Shown here: one piece after another, positions 35,861 to 45,777 of the stretch | Position numbering within the stretch: position 1 is the stretch's first letter | Layout: every line of letters begins with the position of its first letter | NCBI GenBank assembly: GCA_947504705.1 | Contig: CANNIA010000010.1 | Coordinates: 1 to 64,000 of the forward strand | DNA: 64,000 bases | Source of the DNA: Paracoccaceae bacterium | GTDB lineage: Bacteria; Pseudomonadota; Alphaproteobacteria; Rhodobacterales; Rhodobacteraceae | Reading direction: 5' to 3' | The notes under the pieces: model-generated | Told to the model about the DNA's origin: nothing | What the model saw: the letters and a program-made list of their open reading frames with translations, nothing else | The model's database searches: none | Translations under genes and position numbers: made by a program

Positions 35861-36625
35861 TCAGGGTTCGGTTGGCTCTGGCCGATCAAACAGAAGATGG
35901 GGCAGCGAAATCCCAAGCAGCACCGCCCCCAGCGGCAGCGAGAACATGAAACCAAGCGCCTTATAGCCCAGGGCACCAGTGATGCCGCCGAACAGGAAGG
36001 AAACGACCTGCAAAAGCAGGACACCAAGCTTCCCGTAATCAGCGCGAACTTTGCTGGCCCGGCGCACCAGCCCGTAAAAGGCGCGCCCCAGCTCGATCCC
36101 GATATCGGTCACCATTCCAGTCGCATGCGTTGTGCGAATCCGCGCGCCGGACAGTTTGGTGACCATGGCGTTTTGCATCCCCATGATGAAACACAAGCAG
36201 GCGATGGAAAATAGCCGCCCAACCTCCGAGGTGAAGATCCAGCCAAAGGAAAAACACAACAGGAACCCACCCTGCACCGCGACGGGAAGCGAGTACTGGT
36301 GATGACTGTGATGGTCTCGCGCCCAGCTGATCAGGACGGAACTGAACCCCGCCCCGGCCGTGAACGCCGAGATGGCCAGAACCGACACGAAGGCCAGCCA
36401 AAGATTTCCGAGCGCAAGGTTATCGGCCAGCGAGGCCAAATACCCCGTCATATGCGAAGTATATTGCTGAACCGCAAAGTAGCCACCCGCATTGGCCGCA
36501 CCGGCCACACCAGCCAGAACCACGGCAAGGGCATGATCATCGCGTTCCCCTCGGACTGCGTGGACCAACGATTTGCGCTTGCGTGCGTTGACAGGTCTGG
36601 ACGGCGGGACGTCAAGCTTGGTCAT
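35861..36625 (-). CDS. YoaK/DUF1275 family membrane protein
   Basis: This 254-aa protein has about six membrane segments. DUF1275 landmarks are GVAGAANAGGYFAVQQYTSHMTGYL near residue 45 (given here only as the GGYF and TSHMTG parts), IMGMQNAMVTKLSG, and RTTHATGMVTDIGIELGR. The function of the family is unknown. ATG 36625 is chosen, although TTG 36640 is also in frame. It is transcribed towards acs but separated from it by about 390 bp. Confidence 0.87.
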   Translation of the reverse strand: MTKLDVPPSRPVNARKRKSLVHAVRGERDDHALAVVLAGVAGAANAGGYFAVQQYTSHMTGYLASLADNLALGNLWLAFVSVLAISAFTAGAGFSSVLISWARDHHSHHQYSLPVAVQGGFLLCFSFGWIFTSEVGRLFSIACLCFIMGMQNAMVTKLSGARIRTTHATGMVTDIGIELGRAFYGLVRRASKVRADYGKLGVLLLQVVSFLFGGITGALGYKALGFMFSLPLGAVLLGISLPHLLFDRPEPTEP

Positions 36626-36838
36626 TTCATCGGGCTTCAAGTCTGTGCAACCAGATCAACGCCACGTGATCCCGGCCCAAGCGCCGCCTTAAGCCGGAAC
36701 CCGCAAGCCCATTGTGACCATCGAAGATGTCAGTCATGATCGCTTCCATGCGAGGAGGGGACCAGTAATCGCTGGCAAAAGTCGCTGAATGGCGCAAGAA
36801 GACCGCCCCGCGCCCACGCTGTCAACCGTGAAGACGAC

Positions 36839-37330
36839 ATGACCACCGACGCAAATCGCCCCGACCCAATTCAGCCCCCCGATGCCGAGGCGCGCGCTCT
36901 GGCGCAAAGCCTTCTAACGCTTGGCCATGCGGCCCTTGCCTGGACCGACCCGGATACCGGTACTCCCGGCATCAGCCGCATCACCTTTGCCCGCGACCCA
37001 GCGGAGGGCCTGCTGACCCTCCTCTCCGCCCTTGCCCACCACCACCGCGCGCTAAAAGCCAACCCCGATTGCGCGCTGATGCTGGGCGAGGTGGGCGGCA
37101 AGGGCGACCCGATGACCCATCCCCGGCTGATGATCCGCACGCAGGCAGCGTTTATCGCCCCCGAAGACCCCGCCCACCCCGCCATCCGCGCCCGCTGGCT
37201 GGACCGCAACCCCAAGGCGCAGATCTATATCGACCTGCCCGACTTCTCCTTCGTCCGCCTGACGCCGGTTTCCGCCCTGCTGAACGGCGGCTTTGCCCGG
37301 GCCTTTCGCCTGACGCCCAATGACCTTTGA
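36839..37330 (+). CDS. Pyridoxamine 5'-phosphate oxidase-like, HugZ-type flavin-binding protein
   Basis: This 163-aa protein has a split-barrel FMN-binding fold: TLGHAALAWTDPDTGTPGIS on the first strands, then LLSALAHHHRALKANPDCALML and DPMTHPRLMIRTQAAF. It corresponds to the N-terminal split-barrel domain of HugZ proteins, which open haem for iron use, but lacks the C-terminal DUF2470 part. A cofactor-reducing role is more certain than haem binding. It is convergent with the beta-helix gene. Confidence 0.8.
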   Translation: MTTDANRPDPIQPPDAEARALAQSLLTLGHAALAWTDPDTGTPGISRITFARDPAEGLLTLLSALAHHHRALKANPDCALMLGEVGGKGDPMTHPRLMIRTQAAFIAPEDPAHPAIRARWLDRNPKAQIYIDLPDFSFVRLTPVSALLNGGFARAFRLTPNDL

Positions 37331-37336
37331 AACGAA

Positions 37337-37363
37337 AAGGGCGGCCCCGCAGGACCGCCCCTT
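37337..37363 (-). terminator. Intrinsic terminator of the beta-helix gene
   Basis: On the minus strand a GC-rich hairpin (AAGGGGCGG against CCGCCCTT with a one-base bulge, 4-base loop) runs into TTTTCGTTT. It lies 18 bases after the stop at 37382. The stem could also serve the convergent HugZ-like gene. Confidence 0.7.
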
Positions 37364-37381
37364 CCGCAAATGAAAGACTTC

Positions 37382-39670
37382 TCAGATCGGAATATCCATC
37401 CGCATCTTCACGATGCCCACACCCTTGACCGCCTCGCCCCATTTCAGCTGTACTTCATTCCCGGCACCCCCCGTCCCCGGCACCCCATAGGGCAGCGTAT
37501 AGCGCACTGCATTCGCCGAGGTGGTGACCGCGCCTTCAGTCGACACCGACTCCATCATCCGGATCTTGCCGCCAAAGGGAATGTAGCCCCCGGCCGAGAC
37601 GTTCCAGGTATCCGCCGCCGTGTTCTGCGTATGGGTCACCACCACCGGGTTCATGATCGTCTGGCTGACCTGATTGAAGCTGTTGCCCTCAACCCGCACA
37701 TTGCGCGACTTGGTGAAATCCAGCGTCGAAAAACTGGTGTCCAGCATATCCACCCGGTCGACAATTGCATTGAACACCCGGAAGCTGTTGGCGACGATCG
37801 AAAAGCCGTTCAGGAAATGGCCCGAGCCATAGGGCTTGACCACGATCCAGCGGAAGGCCGAGGTGGTGTTCGACCCGATGAACACGTTGCCGACAATGTT
37901 CAGCCCCCCGAACGAAAATTCGGTGTCGAAATCCGGGAAGGCATCATGCTCGTTGCCCCATTCGATGAAGCAATTGTCGATATAGTTCCCCGTGATCACG
38001 GTCGAAACGTTGGTCTGCGTAAAGACCAGCCCCGCCCGGCGCACCCCTGCCACCTCGTCATCGCCCTGGAAGAAGTGGTTGGCGTGGATCAGGTGACTGG
38101 TTCCGTTCATCACCGCGAAATGGGCGAACCGCACGATCCGGTTGTTGCGGATCTTGGTGTCATTGGCTTGCACGTTCATCGCGATCGTGGTGCGGTCGAC
38201 TGCCGCCAGCCCCTGTTCGTTCGACAGGAACTGGCACATGTCGACGAACATGCCCTGACAGCCGCCGCCAATCGATGTGATGCCCCGATCCAGCGGGCGG
38301 TTAAAGCTGCAGGATACGAACCGCTGCGTCGTGCCCGAAAGTGGCAGCATGACACCCGAGCAAAGGCCAAGACAGTTGAACTCCAACCCTTCCATCTCGA
38401 ACCGAGACAACTGATCAAAGCCGGTGAAATCCAGCATGTATTTGAACCGCCGGAACGTATAGCTGCGCGTGCCTGCAGCACCGTACAGCGGCTGGCTCAA
38501 TTCAACCGTGCCAGCGCCTACGTTCTTTGACCGGACATAGACCTCGCGCCCAACACCGGTGCCAACCACCAGCGCGCCAACCGGGACGCTTGCCACATTG
38601 CTGACCCCGGTCAGCACAAGCGAGTTTGCCGTCGAATAGGTGGCGACCGAGGTCACCTCCTCTGTTGCCCACCCGGCCGATGCCACCGCGTTCAGCGAGC
38701 CGTTGCGCACCACCCGACGGTTGGTAAAGCTGGTCAGCCCGGTCAGCGCGGCCACGTCAATCGGCTCGGTCATCTCGACCCGACGGCCCGAAAGGTCCAG
38801 GGTCACATGGTCGGTGAAATAGAACAGCGCCTGCAGCGCGCGCTTGAAGCCTTCAAGCTCGGACCCGAAGGCCTGCTCATGGGTGTTCAGATCAAAGTTC
38901 CGCACCAGCGTCAGCTTGCGGTTTTCAGGCATCGACACCGTGCCCTCGAACCGGATGCGGTTGTTGATCGACACATCGCTTGTCAGGCGGAACACGCCCG
39001 AGGGCACCAGAACCTCACGCCCGTTGGCATCGGCATCGGCGGCAAGGAAGGCCGGGGCATCATTGGCCACCCCGTTGCCCAAGGCACCATAGTCGCGCAC
39101 GTCGACCCAGTCCATCAGCTTGCGGATGAAGACATTGGTCACATCCTCGACCAAGATGTCGTCGATCCGCACGACGCCGCCATTCGGCCCGGTCAGGTCC
39201 AGCCCGACATGGCCATAGACCGCCGCCGTGCCCCAGGCCATGTCGACCCCGGTCCGGGTCGCGGGTGAGATGATCGCCTTGACCGTCACCACCTCGCCAT
39301 AGGTCGTCAGTGTGACCGATGGCCCGACCTGCGTGACACCCGCCACATTGGCCCCGCCCACATCACCCGCCCAAGCCGCGATGCGCACGGTCGGCAGGTT
39401 CCCCGACACGACTTTCACCCGCGCCGTCACCTGCAGATACAGCCCCGGCTGGATCGGCGTCTGCGCAAAACTGCGCAGCTTCTGCGTGGCGTCAAGCTTC
39501 TGCAATTCCAGACAGCCAGCGAAATCCTGATCGTTGGACACCAGCGCCGCGTTGGCCAGCCCCTGATAGGACCCCGATCCCGGCGTCCCATCCTCGCGCG
39601 ACCACAGCATCAGACCGGCCGAGAACGGCGGTGGCATCAGGACCAGCCCGTCAGTGATTGCCTTGTTCAT
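37382..39670 (-). CDS. Right-handed beta-helix protein (pectate-lyase-3 / GH28-related), possible GTA or phage-type fibre
   Basis: The 762-aa protein starts MNKAITDGLVLMPPPFSAGL at ATG 39670, with GAGGGA at good spacing; there is no signal peptide. Residues 1-180 form a beta-sandwich-like N-terminal domain. VRDYGALGNGVANDAPAFLA begins a Pectate_lyase_3-type parallel beta-helix at about residue 190 that runs to about 700, with Asn-rich turns such as IRNNRIVRF. Beta-helix proteins without signal peptides are typical of phage tailspikes; the family resembles fibre or spike genes of Rhodobacter gene transfer agents. Polysaccharide binding or cleavage is likely; the GTA link is inference. Confidence 0.8.
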   Translation of the reverse strand: MNKAITDGLVLMPPPFSAGLMLWSREDGTPGSGSYQGLANAALVSNDQDFAGCLELQKLDATQKLRSFAQTPIQPGLYLQVTARVKVVSGNLPTVRIAAWAGDVGGANVAGVTQVGPSVTLTTYGEVVTVKAIISPATRTGVDMAWGTAAVYGHVGLDLTGPNGGVVRIDDILVEDVTNVFIRKLMDWVDVRDYGALGNGVANDAPAFLAADADANGREVLVPSGVFRLTSDVSINNRIRFEGTVSMPENRKLTLVRNFDLNTHEQAFGSELEGFKRALQALFYFTDHVTLDLSGRRVEMTEPIDVAALTGLTSFTNRRVVRNGSLNAVASAGWATEEVTSVATYSTANSLVLTGVSNVASVPVGALVVGTGVGREVYVRSKNVGAGTVELSQPLYGAAGTRSYTFRRFKYMLDFTGFDQLSRFEMEGLEFNCLGLCSGVMLPLSGTTQRFVSCSFNRPLDRGITSIGGGCQGMFVDMCQFLSNEQGLAAVDRTTIAMNVQANDTKIRNNRIVRFAHFAVMNGTSHLIHANHFFQGDDEVAGVRRAGLVFTQTNVSTVITGNYIDNCFIEWGNEHDAFPDFDTEFSFGGLNIVGNVFIGSNTTSAFRWIVVKPYGSGHFLNGFSIVANSFRVFNAIVDRVDMLDTSFSTLDFTKSRNVRVEGNSFNQVSQTIMNPVVVTHTQNTAADTWNVSAGGYIPFGGKIRMMESVSTEGAVTTSANAVRYTLPYGVPGTGGAGNEVQLKWGEAVKGVGIVKMRMDIPI

Positions 39671-40063
39671 CTTTGATTTCCCTCGCTTCGCACCAATGCC
39701 TGGGGCGAAACGGCGGGGCTGAAATCCCCGGGCCCGTGCCGCCTTAGGGCATTTGGGTAGCAAGGAAGGCTTAACCATCTCTCAGCTCAGCGCGCGGAGG
39801 TCAGACTTTGGATGCAACAGTTTCTTCAGCCAATGTTGCGCGTCCTGCACCGCAACTGACCCGATCCCAGATCGGTGAAGGATGGGAGGACCGCCTCACC
39901 CGCCGCCTGTATCGGGCTTGTATCCAATCAGCGCAGCCTGACGGCCAGACGCGCGCCTTGGGCTGGGTTTCCAAGGCTCAGGCAAATCCTAATATTTTCC
40001 TAACACCCGCAGCCAACCCTTTGGAAACGCTTGCAGGTCTGATTCTGCCCACCGTGGACAGGG
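39671..40063. other. Intergenic region upstream of the beta-helix gene
   Basis: This 393-bp stretch probably carries the beta-helix promoter. One open frame (39808-40194, +) starts at TTG, has no ribosome site and runs into the TerB gene, so I do not call it. A short frame from ATG 39811 with GGAGG upstream would encode only 15 residues. Confidence 0.5.
39771..39778. promoter_or_regulatory. TTAACCAT, possible CtrA half-site
   Basis: TTAACCAT matches the known CtrA half-site. It lies about 100 bp upstream of the beta-helix gene. An 8-mer is weak evidence on its own. Confidence 0.3.
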
Positions 40064-40483
40064 TCACACTCCCATATGCCGCACCCGTGCCCCCCACTCG
40101 ATGGCAGCGGCGTGCAACCGGTCGACCTTCAGCTCTTCTCGGACCTCTTCCAGCATCCTCAATTCCACCTGACTATGCCTGCCATCCGCCGTGACCACGT
40201 CGCAAGCCAGGGCGTAGGCCGTCTCATACAGCCGCTCGGGCAAGGCTTCGCGGATCAGGCCGAAGAGGGCGTCCAATCCGTCTTCCTCTTCGAACAAATC
40301 AAAGACGATGCGGCTGACGCGCTGGATCCGGTCAGGGTCATAGGCCGCGAAGGCGGGCATGTGGTTGACCATGCGGGTGATTGCAACCAGCTCGGCCGTG
40401 CGCATGTTCTCATCCGCCGCGGAACAGGCGACCATGACAGCCACAAGGGCATCTTGGGAGGACATGGCGGGGGTATTGGACAT
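40064..40483 (-). CDS. TerB-like tellurite resistance family protein
   Basis: This 139-aa all-helical protein matches the TerB/DjlA fold: two acidic repeats, AVMVACSAADENMRTAELVAITRMV and ALACDVVTADGRHSQVELRMLEEV, each with the Asp/Glu pattern thought to bind metal. Stand-alone TerB proteins of this type are common in alphaproteobacteria and not tied to tellurite. AAAGGAA precedes ATG 40483. It is divergent from lysS. Confidence 0.87.
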   Translation of the reverse strand: MSNTPAMSSQDALVAVMVACSAADENMRTAELVAITRMVNHMPAFAAYDPDRIQRVSRIVFDLFEEEDGLDALFGLIREALPERLYETAYALACDVVTADGRHSQVELRMLEEVREELKVDRLHAAAIEWGARVRHMGV

Positions 40484-40604
40484 CTGAGTTCCTTTCGCGG
40501 TTGAGGCAGAGATTATTGACGCGAGAGCAGGGGGGCAATAGAGGACGGACGGTTCGGGGCACATGCCCCCAGCGGCCCATGTTGGGCGTTTCAGGAGAAA
40601 AGCA

Positions 40605-42185
40605 ATGATCAGCTTGCGCGATGCGGCGATGAATTCGAAGGCTTGGCCCTTTGAAGAGGCCCGCGCTGTGCTGAAACGCTATGGCGGCAAGGACCCGGCG
40701 AAGGGCTATGTGCTCTTTGAGACGGGCTATGGGCCGTCGGGGTTGCCTCACATTGGCACGTTCGGCGAAGTGGCGCGGACGACGATGATCCGGCGGGCGT
40801 TCGAGATCATCTCGGACATCCCGACGCGGCTGATCTGCTTTTCCGACGATGTGGACGGGATGCGGAAGGTGCCGGAGAACGTGCCGCAGCAGGAGATGTT
40901 GCGCGCGCATATGCAGTTGCCGCTGACCTCGGTGCCCGACCCCTATGGGGAATATGAAAGCTTCGGCGCGCATAACAACGCGATGCTGCGGCGGTTTCTG
41001 GACACGTTCGGCTTCGAGTATGAGTTCATCTCGGCGACGGAGTTCTACAAGTCGGGGCAGTTTGACGCGACCTTGCGGTTATGTGCCGAGCGCTATGATG
41101 CGATCATGGCGATCATGCTGGCCAGCTTGCGCGAGGAGCGGCAGCAGACCTATTCCTGCTTCCTGCCAATCCACCCGGAAACCGGGCGGGTGATGTATGT
41201 GCCGATGAAGGAAGTGAATGCCAAGGATGGCACTATCACCTTTGACGACGAGACGGGCCGCGAATGGACGCTGCCGGTCACGGGCGGGAATGTGAAGCTG
41301 CAGTGGAAGCCGGACTTTGGCGCGCGCTGGGCGGCGCTGGATGTGGACTTCGAGATGTATGGGAAGGACCACAGCACGAATACGCCGATCTATGACGGGA
41401 TTTGTGAGGTTCTGGGCGGGCGGAAGCCGAACCACATGACCTATGAGCTGTTCCTGGATGACCAGGGGCAGAAGATTTCGAAGTCGAAGGGGAATGGGCT
41501 GACGATCGACGAGTGGCTGACCTATGCGGCCACTGAGAGCCTGTCGTATTTCATGTACCAAAAGCCGAAGACGGCGAAGCGGATGCATTTCGACGTGATC
41601 CCGCGCGCGGTGGATGAGTATCACCAGCAGCTGCGCGCTTTCCCGGATCAGCCGGTGGATCAACAGGTGAATAACCCGGTCTGGCACATCCATGGTGGAA
41701 AGCCGCCAGAGTCGAAGATGGTGGTCAGCTTCGGGATGCTGTTGAACCTTGCCTCGGTTGCGGGGGCGAAGGATGCCAAGGGGCTGTGGGGCTTTATCAA
41801 GCGCTATGCGCCGGATGCCTCGCCTGAAACGCATCCCGATCTGAACGCGGCGGCGGGTTTTGCGGTGCGCTATTTCGCCGACAAGATCGCGCCGACCCGG
41901 GTGTTCCGCCTGCCCTCCGACATGGAGCGGGCGGCGATGGAGGATCTGGTGGGCCGCCTGAAGGTCTGGGATGGGGCCTCCGACGACGAGGCACTGCAGT
42001 CGATGGTCTTTGCGATTGGCAAGGAGCACGGGTTCGAACCGCTGCGTGACTGGTTCAAGGCGCTTTATGAGGTGCTGCTGGGGGCAAGCGATGGGCCGCG
42101 CTTTGGCGGGTTCGTGGCACTTTACGGCGTGGCCGAGACCGTGGCGCTTATCGAGAGGGCTCTGAAGGGCGAACTGGTCGGCTGA
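40605..42185 (+). CDS. lysS: Lysine--tRNA ligase, class I
   Basis: This 526-aa enzyme charges tRNA-Lys. It is the archaeal-type class I form: HIGH-like PHIGT at residues 48-52 and the KMSKS-like KISKSKG at 290-296, on a Rossmann fold, followed by a C-terminal helical domain. Most bacteria use an unrelated class II LysRS; several alphaproteobacteria have the class I form. CAGGAGAA precedes ATG 40605. Confidence 0.96.
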   Translation: MISLRDAAMNSKAWPFEEARAVLKRYGGKDPAKGYVLFETGYGPSGLPHIGTFGEVARTTMIRRAFEIISDIPTRLICFSDDVDGMRKVPENVPQQEMLRAHMQLPLTSVPDPYGEYESFGAHNNAMLRRFLDTFGFEYEFISATEFYKSGQFDATLRLCAERYDAIMAIMLASLREERQQTYSCFLPIHPETGRVMYVPMKEVNAKDGTITFDDETGREWTLPVTGGNVKLQWKPDFGARWAALDVDFEMYGKDHSTNTPIYDGICEVLGGRKPNHMTYELFLDDQGQKISKSKGNGLTIDEWLTYAATESLSYFMYQKPKTAKRMHFDVIPRAVDEYHQQLRAFPDQPVDQQVNNPVWHIHGGKPPESKMVVSFGMLLNLASVAGAKDAKGLWGFIKRYAPDASPETHPDLNAAAGFAVRYFADKIAPTRVFRLPSDMERAAMEDLVGRLKVWDGASDDEALQSMVFAIGKEHGFEPLRDWFKALYEVLLGASDGPRFGGFVALYGVAETVALIERALKGELVG

Positions 42186-42203
42186 CGCCCGAAAGGGGTG
42201 GGG

Positions 42204-42797
42204 ATGGGACGCGAGGCGGAAGGTCATGCGGTCTGGCGCGGCGAGGCGGGCGCGGTCAACGCGCTGCTGGAAAGCGACGGCATAATCTTGCGCGGTGAAA
42301 TCCGGGCCAAGTTGCGGCGCGATGGTCTGATGGGTTGGAGCGTTGAAGGTGATGACCTTTGCCTGCGCGTCGAGGGGGAGCCACTGGTCCTGACGCTGGG
42401 GGCGAAGGAGGCGGCGGCTTGGTCAAAAGCGCTGGAAAAGCCGCTGCCTTCGCTGGCCGCGAAGCTGGGTGTTTCCGAGCAGGCAAAGGCCTGGGTCATG
42501 GGTGGACCTGCACCAGAAGAAGTCACCGTTGCATTGGCCGGGTCAGTAGCAACGGGGCACGAAGGCGCGGCGCTGATCATCGCGGTGCTTAGGGGGCCGG
42601 GCGATCTGCTGGCAGCATTGGCGGCAGGCCAAACCCATGGCCTGCGGGTTTGGTGCGTGCATGGCAAGGGCAAAGGCGCGGCGGTCAGCGACGCGGACGT
42701 GCGTGCGACGTTCCGAGCGGCGGGCTGGATGGATATCAAGGCAAGCGCCGTATCCGAGGGGTTCACCGCAACGCTTTATCGGCCACCGAAGGCTTGA
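42204..42797 (+). CDS. Hypothetical protein with a DUF3052-like C-terminus
   Basis: This 197-aa protein sits 18 bp after lysS. The first half (MGREAEGHAVWRGEAGAVNALLESDGI, with further beta strands) is unfamiliar. The C-terminal third, GLRVWCVHGKGKGAAVSDADVRATF to the end, resembles DUF3052, with a WxxxGKGK segment and a D-x-K-A strand. GTG 42198 is an alternative start. Its job is unknown; it is likely co-transcribed with lysS. Confidence 0.7.
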   Translation: MGREAEGHAVWRGEAGAVNALLESDGIILRGEIRAKLRRDGLMGWSVEGDDLCLRVEGEPLVLTLGAKEAAAWSKALEKPLPSLAAKLGVSEQAKAWVMGGPAPEEVTVALAGSVATGHEGAALIIAVLRGPGDLLAALAAGQTHGLRVWCVHGKGKGAAVSDADVRATFRAAGWMDIKASAVSEGFTATLYRPPKA

Positions 42798-42857
42798 CGA
42801 ATGTTCCATACGTCCTAAGCTTTGAGGGGCGGGATGTTCAGACATGAGGAGCGTCAG

Positions 42858-43253
42858 ATGCGCCTTTTCTCCCTTATTCTTGCCCTTGGGCTGGCCTTGC
42901 CGGCCAATGCCCAGGAAGAGCCGATCCAGCACGTCATCGAAAGCCAGATCGGGGCTTTGCAAGATGATGACTTTGCGCTTGCCTTCAGCTTTGCCAGCCC
43001 GACGATCAAGGGGTTGTTCGGCACGCCCGAAAACTTTGGCCTAATGGTCAAGGAAGGTTATCCGATGGTCTATCGGCCCTCGGACGTGGACATGCAGGAT
43101 CTGCGGGAAATTGCCGGGAACCTGTGGCAGCGGGTGCGCGTGGTCGATGAGGCGGGCAAGACCTGGTTTCTGGACTATATGATGATCGAGACGCCGGAAG
43201 GCTGGCAGATCAACGCAGTGCAGATCCTGCCTGCGCCGGAAATCGGGGTCTAA
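42858..43253 (+). CDS. DUF4864 exported protein
   Basis: The 131-aa protein has a signal peptide (MRLFSLILALGLALPANAQ), then a DUF4864 domain: IESQIGALQDDDFALAFSFASP near residue 28 and a closing strand GWQINAVQILP. The fold is NTF2-like (SnoaL-related). GAGGAG lies before ATG 42858. Function is unknown; periplasmic location is inferred from the signal peptide. Confidence 0.85.
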   Translation: MRLFSLILALGLALPANAQEEPIQHVIESQIGALQDDDFALAFSFASPTIKGLFGTPENFGLMVKEGYPMVYRPSDVDMQDLREIAGNLWQRVRVVDEAGKTWFLDYMMIETPEGWQINAVQILPAPEIGV

Positions 43254-43354
43254 CGCAGCGGCGGACGGCAGCTCCCACCCAAAATTGTGAGGGAGGCCAG
43301 GTTCGCCGGGAGTGTGGCGCACAATTAAGGCGCATCCCATGGCAGGCGGGGAGA

Positions 43355-43376
43355 GGGTCGGGGCATGCCCCGACCC
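43355..43376. terminator. Perfect palindrome between convergent genes
   Basis: A 22-bp perfect palindrome with arms GGGTCGGGGCA and TGCCCCGACCC ends 4 bp before the ettA stop. It is suited to terminate both the DUF4864 unit and ettA. It is also the kind of palindrome that recurs between alphaproteobacterial genes. Confidence 0.6.
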
Positions 43377-43380
43377 ACGG

Positions 43381-45036
43381 CTAGCGGGAAAACCGCTTGT
43401 ACTTCACCCGCTTCGGTTCCAGCGCGTCGGGGCCCAACCGGCGGACCTTGTCGTCTTCGTAGGCCTGGAAGTTGCCTTCGAACCATTCCACATGGGCGTC
43501 ACCTTCGAAGGCGAGGATGTGGGTGCAAAGCCGGTCAAGGAAGAAGCGGTCGTGGCTGATGATGATGGCGCAGCCGGCGAAGTCTTCGATGGCGGCTTCA
43601 AGTGCCTGCAGGGTTTCGACGTCAAGGTCGTTGGTCGGCTCGTCGAGAAGCAACACATTGCCGCCGGATTTCAGAAGCTTGGCCATGTGGACGCGGTTCC
43701 GCTCACCGCCTGACAGAAGGCCGACCTTCTTTTGCTGGTCGGTGCCCTTGAAGTTGAAGGCCCCGGTATAGACGCGGCTGTTCATCTGCATGTCGCCGAG
43801 GTGGATGACTTCTGCCCCGCCGGAGATTTCCTCCCAGACGTTTTTCGCCGGGTCGAGGGCATCGCGGGACTGGTCGACGAAGGCCAGCTTCACGGTTTCG
43901 CCAAGCTTAATTGTGCCTTCATCCGGGGCTTCTTGCCCGATGATCATCCGGAACAGGGTGGTCTTGCCGGCCCCGTTCGGGCCGATGACGCCGACGATGG
44001 CGCCGGGGGGGACGGTGAACGAGAGATCCTCGATCAGCAGCTTGTCGCCCATGTGTTTCTTAAGGCCCTCGACCTCGATCACCTTGTTGCCAAGGCGTTC
44101 GCCGTTCGGGATGATGATCTGCGCAGAGGAGGAGCGTTCCATGACGGTCTGGTTGGCCATTTCATTATAGCGCGACAGACGGGCCTTGCCTTTGGCCTGA
44201 CGGGCCTTGGCGCCCGACCGGATCCACTCCAGTTCCTTTTCCAGCGCCTTTTGCTTGGTCTTGTCTTCACGGGCTTCCTGCTGCATCCGCTTGGCCTTCT
44301 GGTCGAGCCAGGCGGAGTAGTTGCCCTCGTAAGGAATGCCACGGCCTCGATCGAGTTCAAGGATCCAGCCGGTGATGTCGTCCAGGAAATAGCGGTCGTG
44401 GGTGACGATCAGGATGGTGCCCTTGTAGTTGATCAGGTGCTTTTGCAGCCAAGCGATGGATTCGGCGTCAAGGTGGTTGGTCGGTTCATCAAGCAGCAGC
44501 ATTTCGGGCTTTTCAAGCAGCAGCTTGCAAAGTGCCACCCGGCGGCGTTCGCCCCCCGAAAGGGTGCTGACATCGGCGTCATCGGGCGGGCAGCGCAGCG
44601 CGTCCATCGCGACGCCGACGGTAGCTTCCAGTTCCCAGAGGTTACCGGCGTCGATCTGGTCTTGCAGGGCGGCCATCTCGTCGGCGGTCTCGTCCGAATA
44701 ATTCATCGCCAGTTCGTTGTAGCGTTCCAGAATGGCGGTCTGGGCCGCCACGCCAAGCATGACGTTTTCCTTGGCGGTCAGGTTCGGATCCAGATGCGGT
44801 TCCTGCGCCAGATAGCCGACCTTGGCACCCTTGGCGGCCCAGGCTTCGCCTTTGAAATCGGTGTCTATGCCGGCAATGATCTTCAAGAGCGTGGATTTAC
44901 CCGCACCGTTGACGCCCACGACACCGATCTTCACGCCGGGCAGGAAGTTCAGGTGGATGTTCTCAAAGCAGGTCTTGCCGCCGGGATAGGTCTTGGAGAC
45001 GTTCTCCATGTGGTAGACATACTGATAGCTGGCCAT
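43381..45036 (-). CDS. ettA: ABC-F protein EttA (energy-dependent translational throttle)
   Basis: This 551-aa protein has two ABC domains without membrane segments. Walker A motifs are GVNGAGKST (41-49) and GPNGAGKTT in the second half; ABC signatures are LSGGERRRVALC and LSGGERNRVHMAK. A charged arm/PtIM-type linker separates them, and the C-terminal RVKYKRFSR ends as in EttA. EttA binds the ribosomal E site and links translation to the ATP/ADP ratio. Confidence 0.95.
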   Translation of the reverse strand: MASYQYVYHMENVSKTYPGGKTCFENIHLNFLPGVKIGVVGVNGAGKSTLLKIIAGIDTDFKGEAWAAKGAKVGYLAQEPHLDPNLTAKENVMLGVAAQTAILERYNELAMNYSDETADEMAALQDQIDAGNLWELEATVGVAMDALRCPPDDADVSTLSGGERRRVALCKLLLEKPEMLLLDEPTNHLDAESIAWLQKHLINYKGTILIVTHDRYFLDDITGWILELDRGRGIPYEGNYSAWLDQKAKRMQQEAREDKTKQKALEKELEWIRSGAKARQAKGKARLSRYNEMANQTVMERSSSAQIIIPNGERLGNKVIEVEGLKKHMGDKLLIEDLSFTVPPGAIVGVIGPNGAGKTTLFRMIIGQEAPDEGTIKLGETVKLAFVDQSRDALDPAKNVWEEISGGAEVIHLGDMQMNSRVYTGAFNFKGTDQQKKVGLLSGGERNRVHMAKLLKSGGNVLLLDEPTNDLDVETLQALEAAIEDFAGCAIIISHDRFFLDRLCTHILAFEGDAHVEWFEGNFQAYEDDKVRRLGPDALEPKRVKYKRFSR

Positions 45037-45171
45037 GGGGGCTCTCCTGACGGGGCGGCGGTTTCGTGATGTTGCGCGCTATGTAGCGATTGTTCGGTGG
45101 AAGGGCAACGGCAGCGGTCGCTGAGTGAATTGGGGCTTTCGTCAGCGGGCGGCATTGGTTAGCCATTCTGA

Positions 45172-45777
45172 ATGCGGCAAGGTTTCCCGATCGCCCTTAA
45201 GGGCATGGTCATCGGCCTTCTCGGCGGGTCGTTTGATCCGGCGCATGAGGGGCATGCGCATATCACCCGTGAGGCGCTGAAGCGGATGGGGTTGGATCAG
45301 GTCTGGTGGCTGGTTTCGCCCGGCAATCCGTTGAAGGCGCGGCAGCCGGCACCGATGGGGGATCGGTTGACGCGGGCGCGGGCGGTGATGCAGCATCCGC
45401 GGGTGAAGATCACGGCGCTGGAGGAGGCGTTGGGGACGCGGGCGACGGTGGACACGATTGAGCGGCTGCGGGCGATCTATCCGAGGGTGACGTTTGTCTG
45501 GCTGATGGGGGCGGACAACCTGGTGCAGTTTCATCGTTGGGGTCGCTGGCGGGATATCCTGCGGTCGGTCGCGGTGGGGGTACTGGCGCGTCCGGGGTCC
45601 GGTGTCGCGGCGCGGATGTCGGTCGCGGCGCGGGCGTTCCGGGTGCATCAGGTGGACCGGGGCGAGACCCTGCGCGGGCATCAGCCGCCGGTCTGGTGTT
45701 TCGTGAACCTGCCGTTGAATGATGCCTCATCAACCGCGATCCGAGCCAAGGGCGGTTGGCGGTCGGGGCGGAGCTAA
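45172..45777 (+). CDS. nadD: Nicotinate-nucleotide adenylyltransferase
   Basis: This 201-aa enzyme makes NaAD from NaMN and ATP in NAD synthesis. The nucleotidyltransferase motif [11 protein letters not shown] is at residues 18-28, and SSTAIR near the C-terminus binds the adenylate. ATG 45172 may be a few residues upstream of the true start; ATG 45205 ([12 protein letters not shown]) would also fit. Its last 4 bp overlap the tail of the convergent MarR-GNAT gene. Confidence 0.94.
   Translation: MRQGFPIALKGMVIGLLGGSFDPAHEGHAHITREALKRMGLDQVWWLVSPGNPLKARQPAPMGDRLTRARAVMQHPRVKITALEEALGTRATVDTIERLRAIYPRVTFVWLMGADNLVQFHRWGRWRDILRSVAVGVLARPGSGVAARMSVAARAFRVHQVDRGETLRGHQPPVWCFVNLPLNDASSTAIRAKGGWRSGRS

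Noticed and set aside
39808-40194. Open frame of 128 codons on the plus strand starting at TTG
   Set aside because: No ribosome site at good spacing, no recognisable domain, and its last third lies antisense to the TerB gene.
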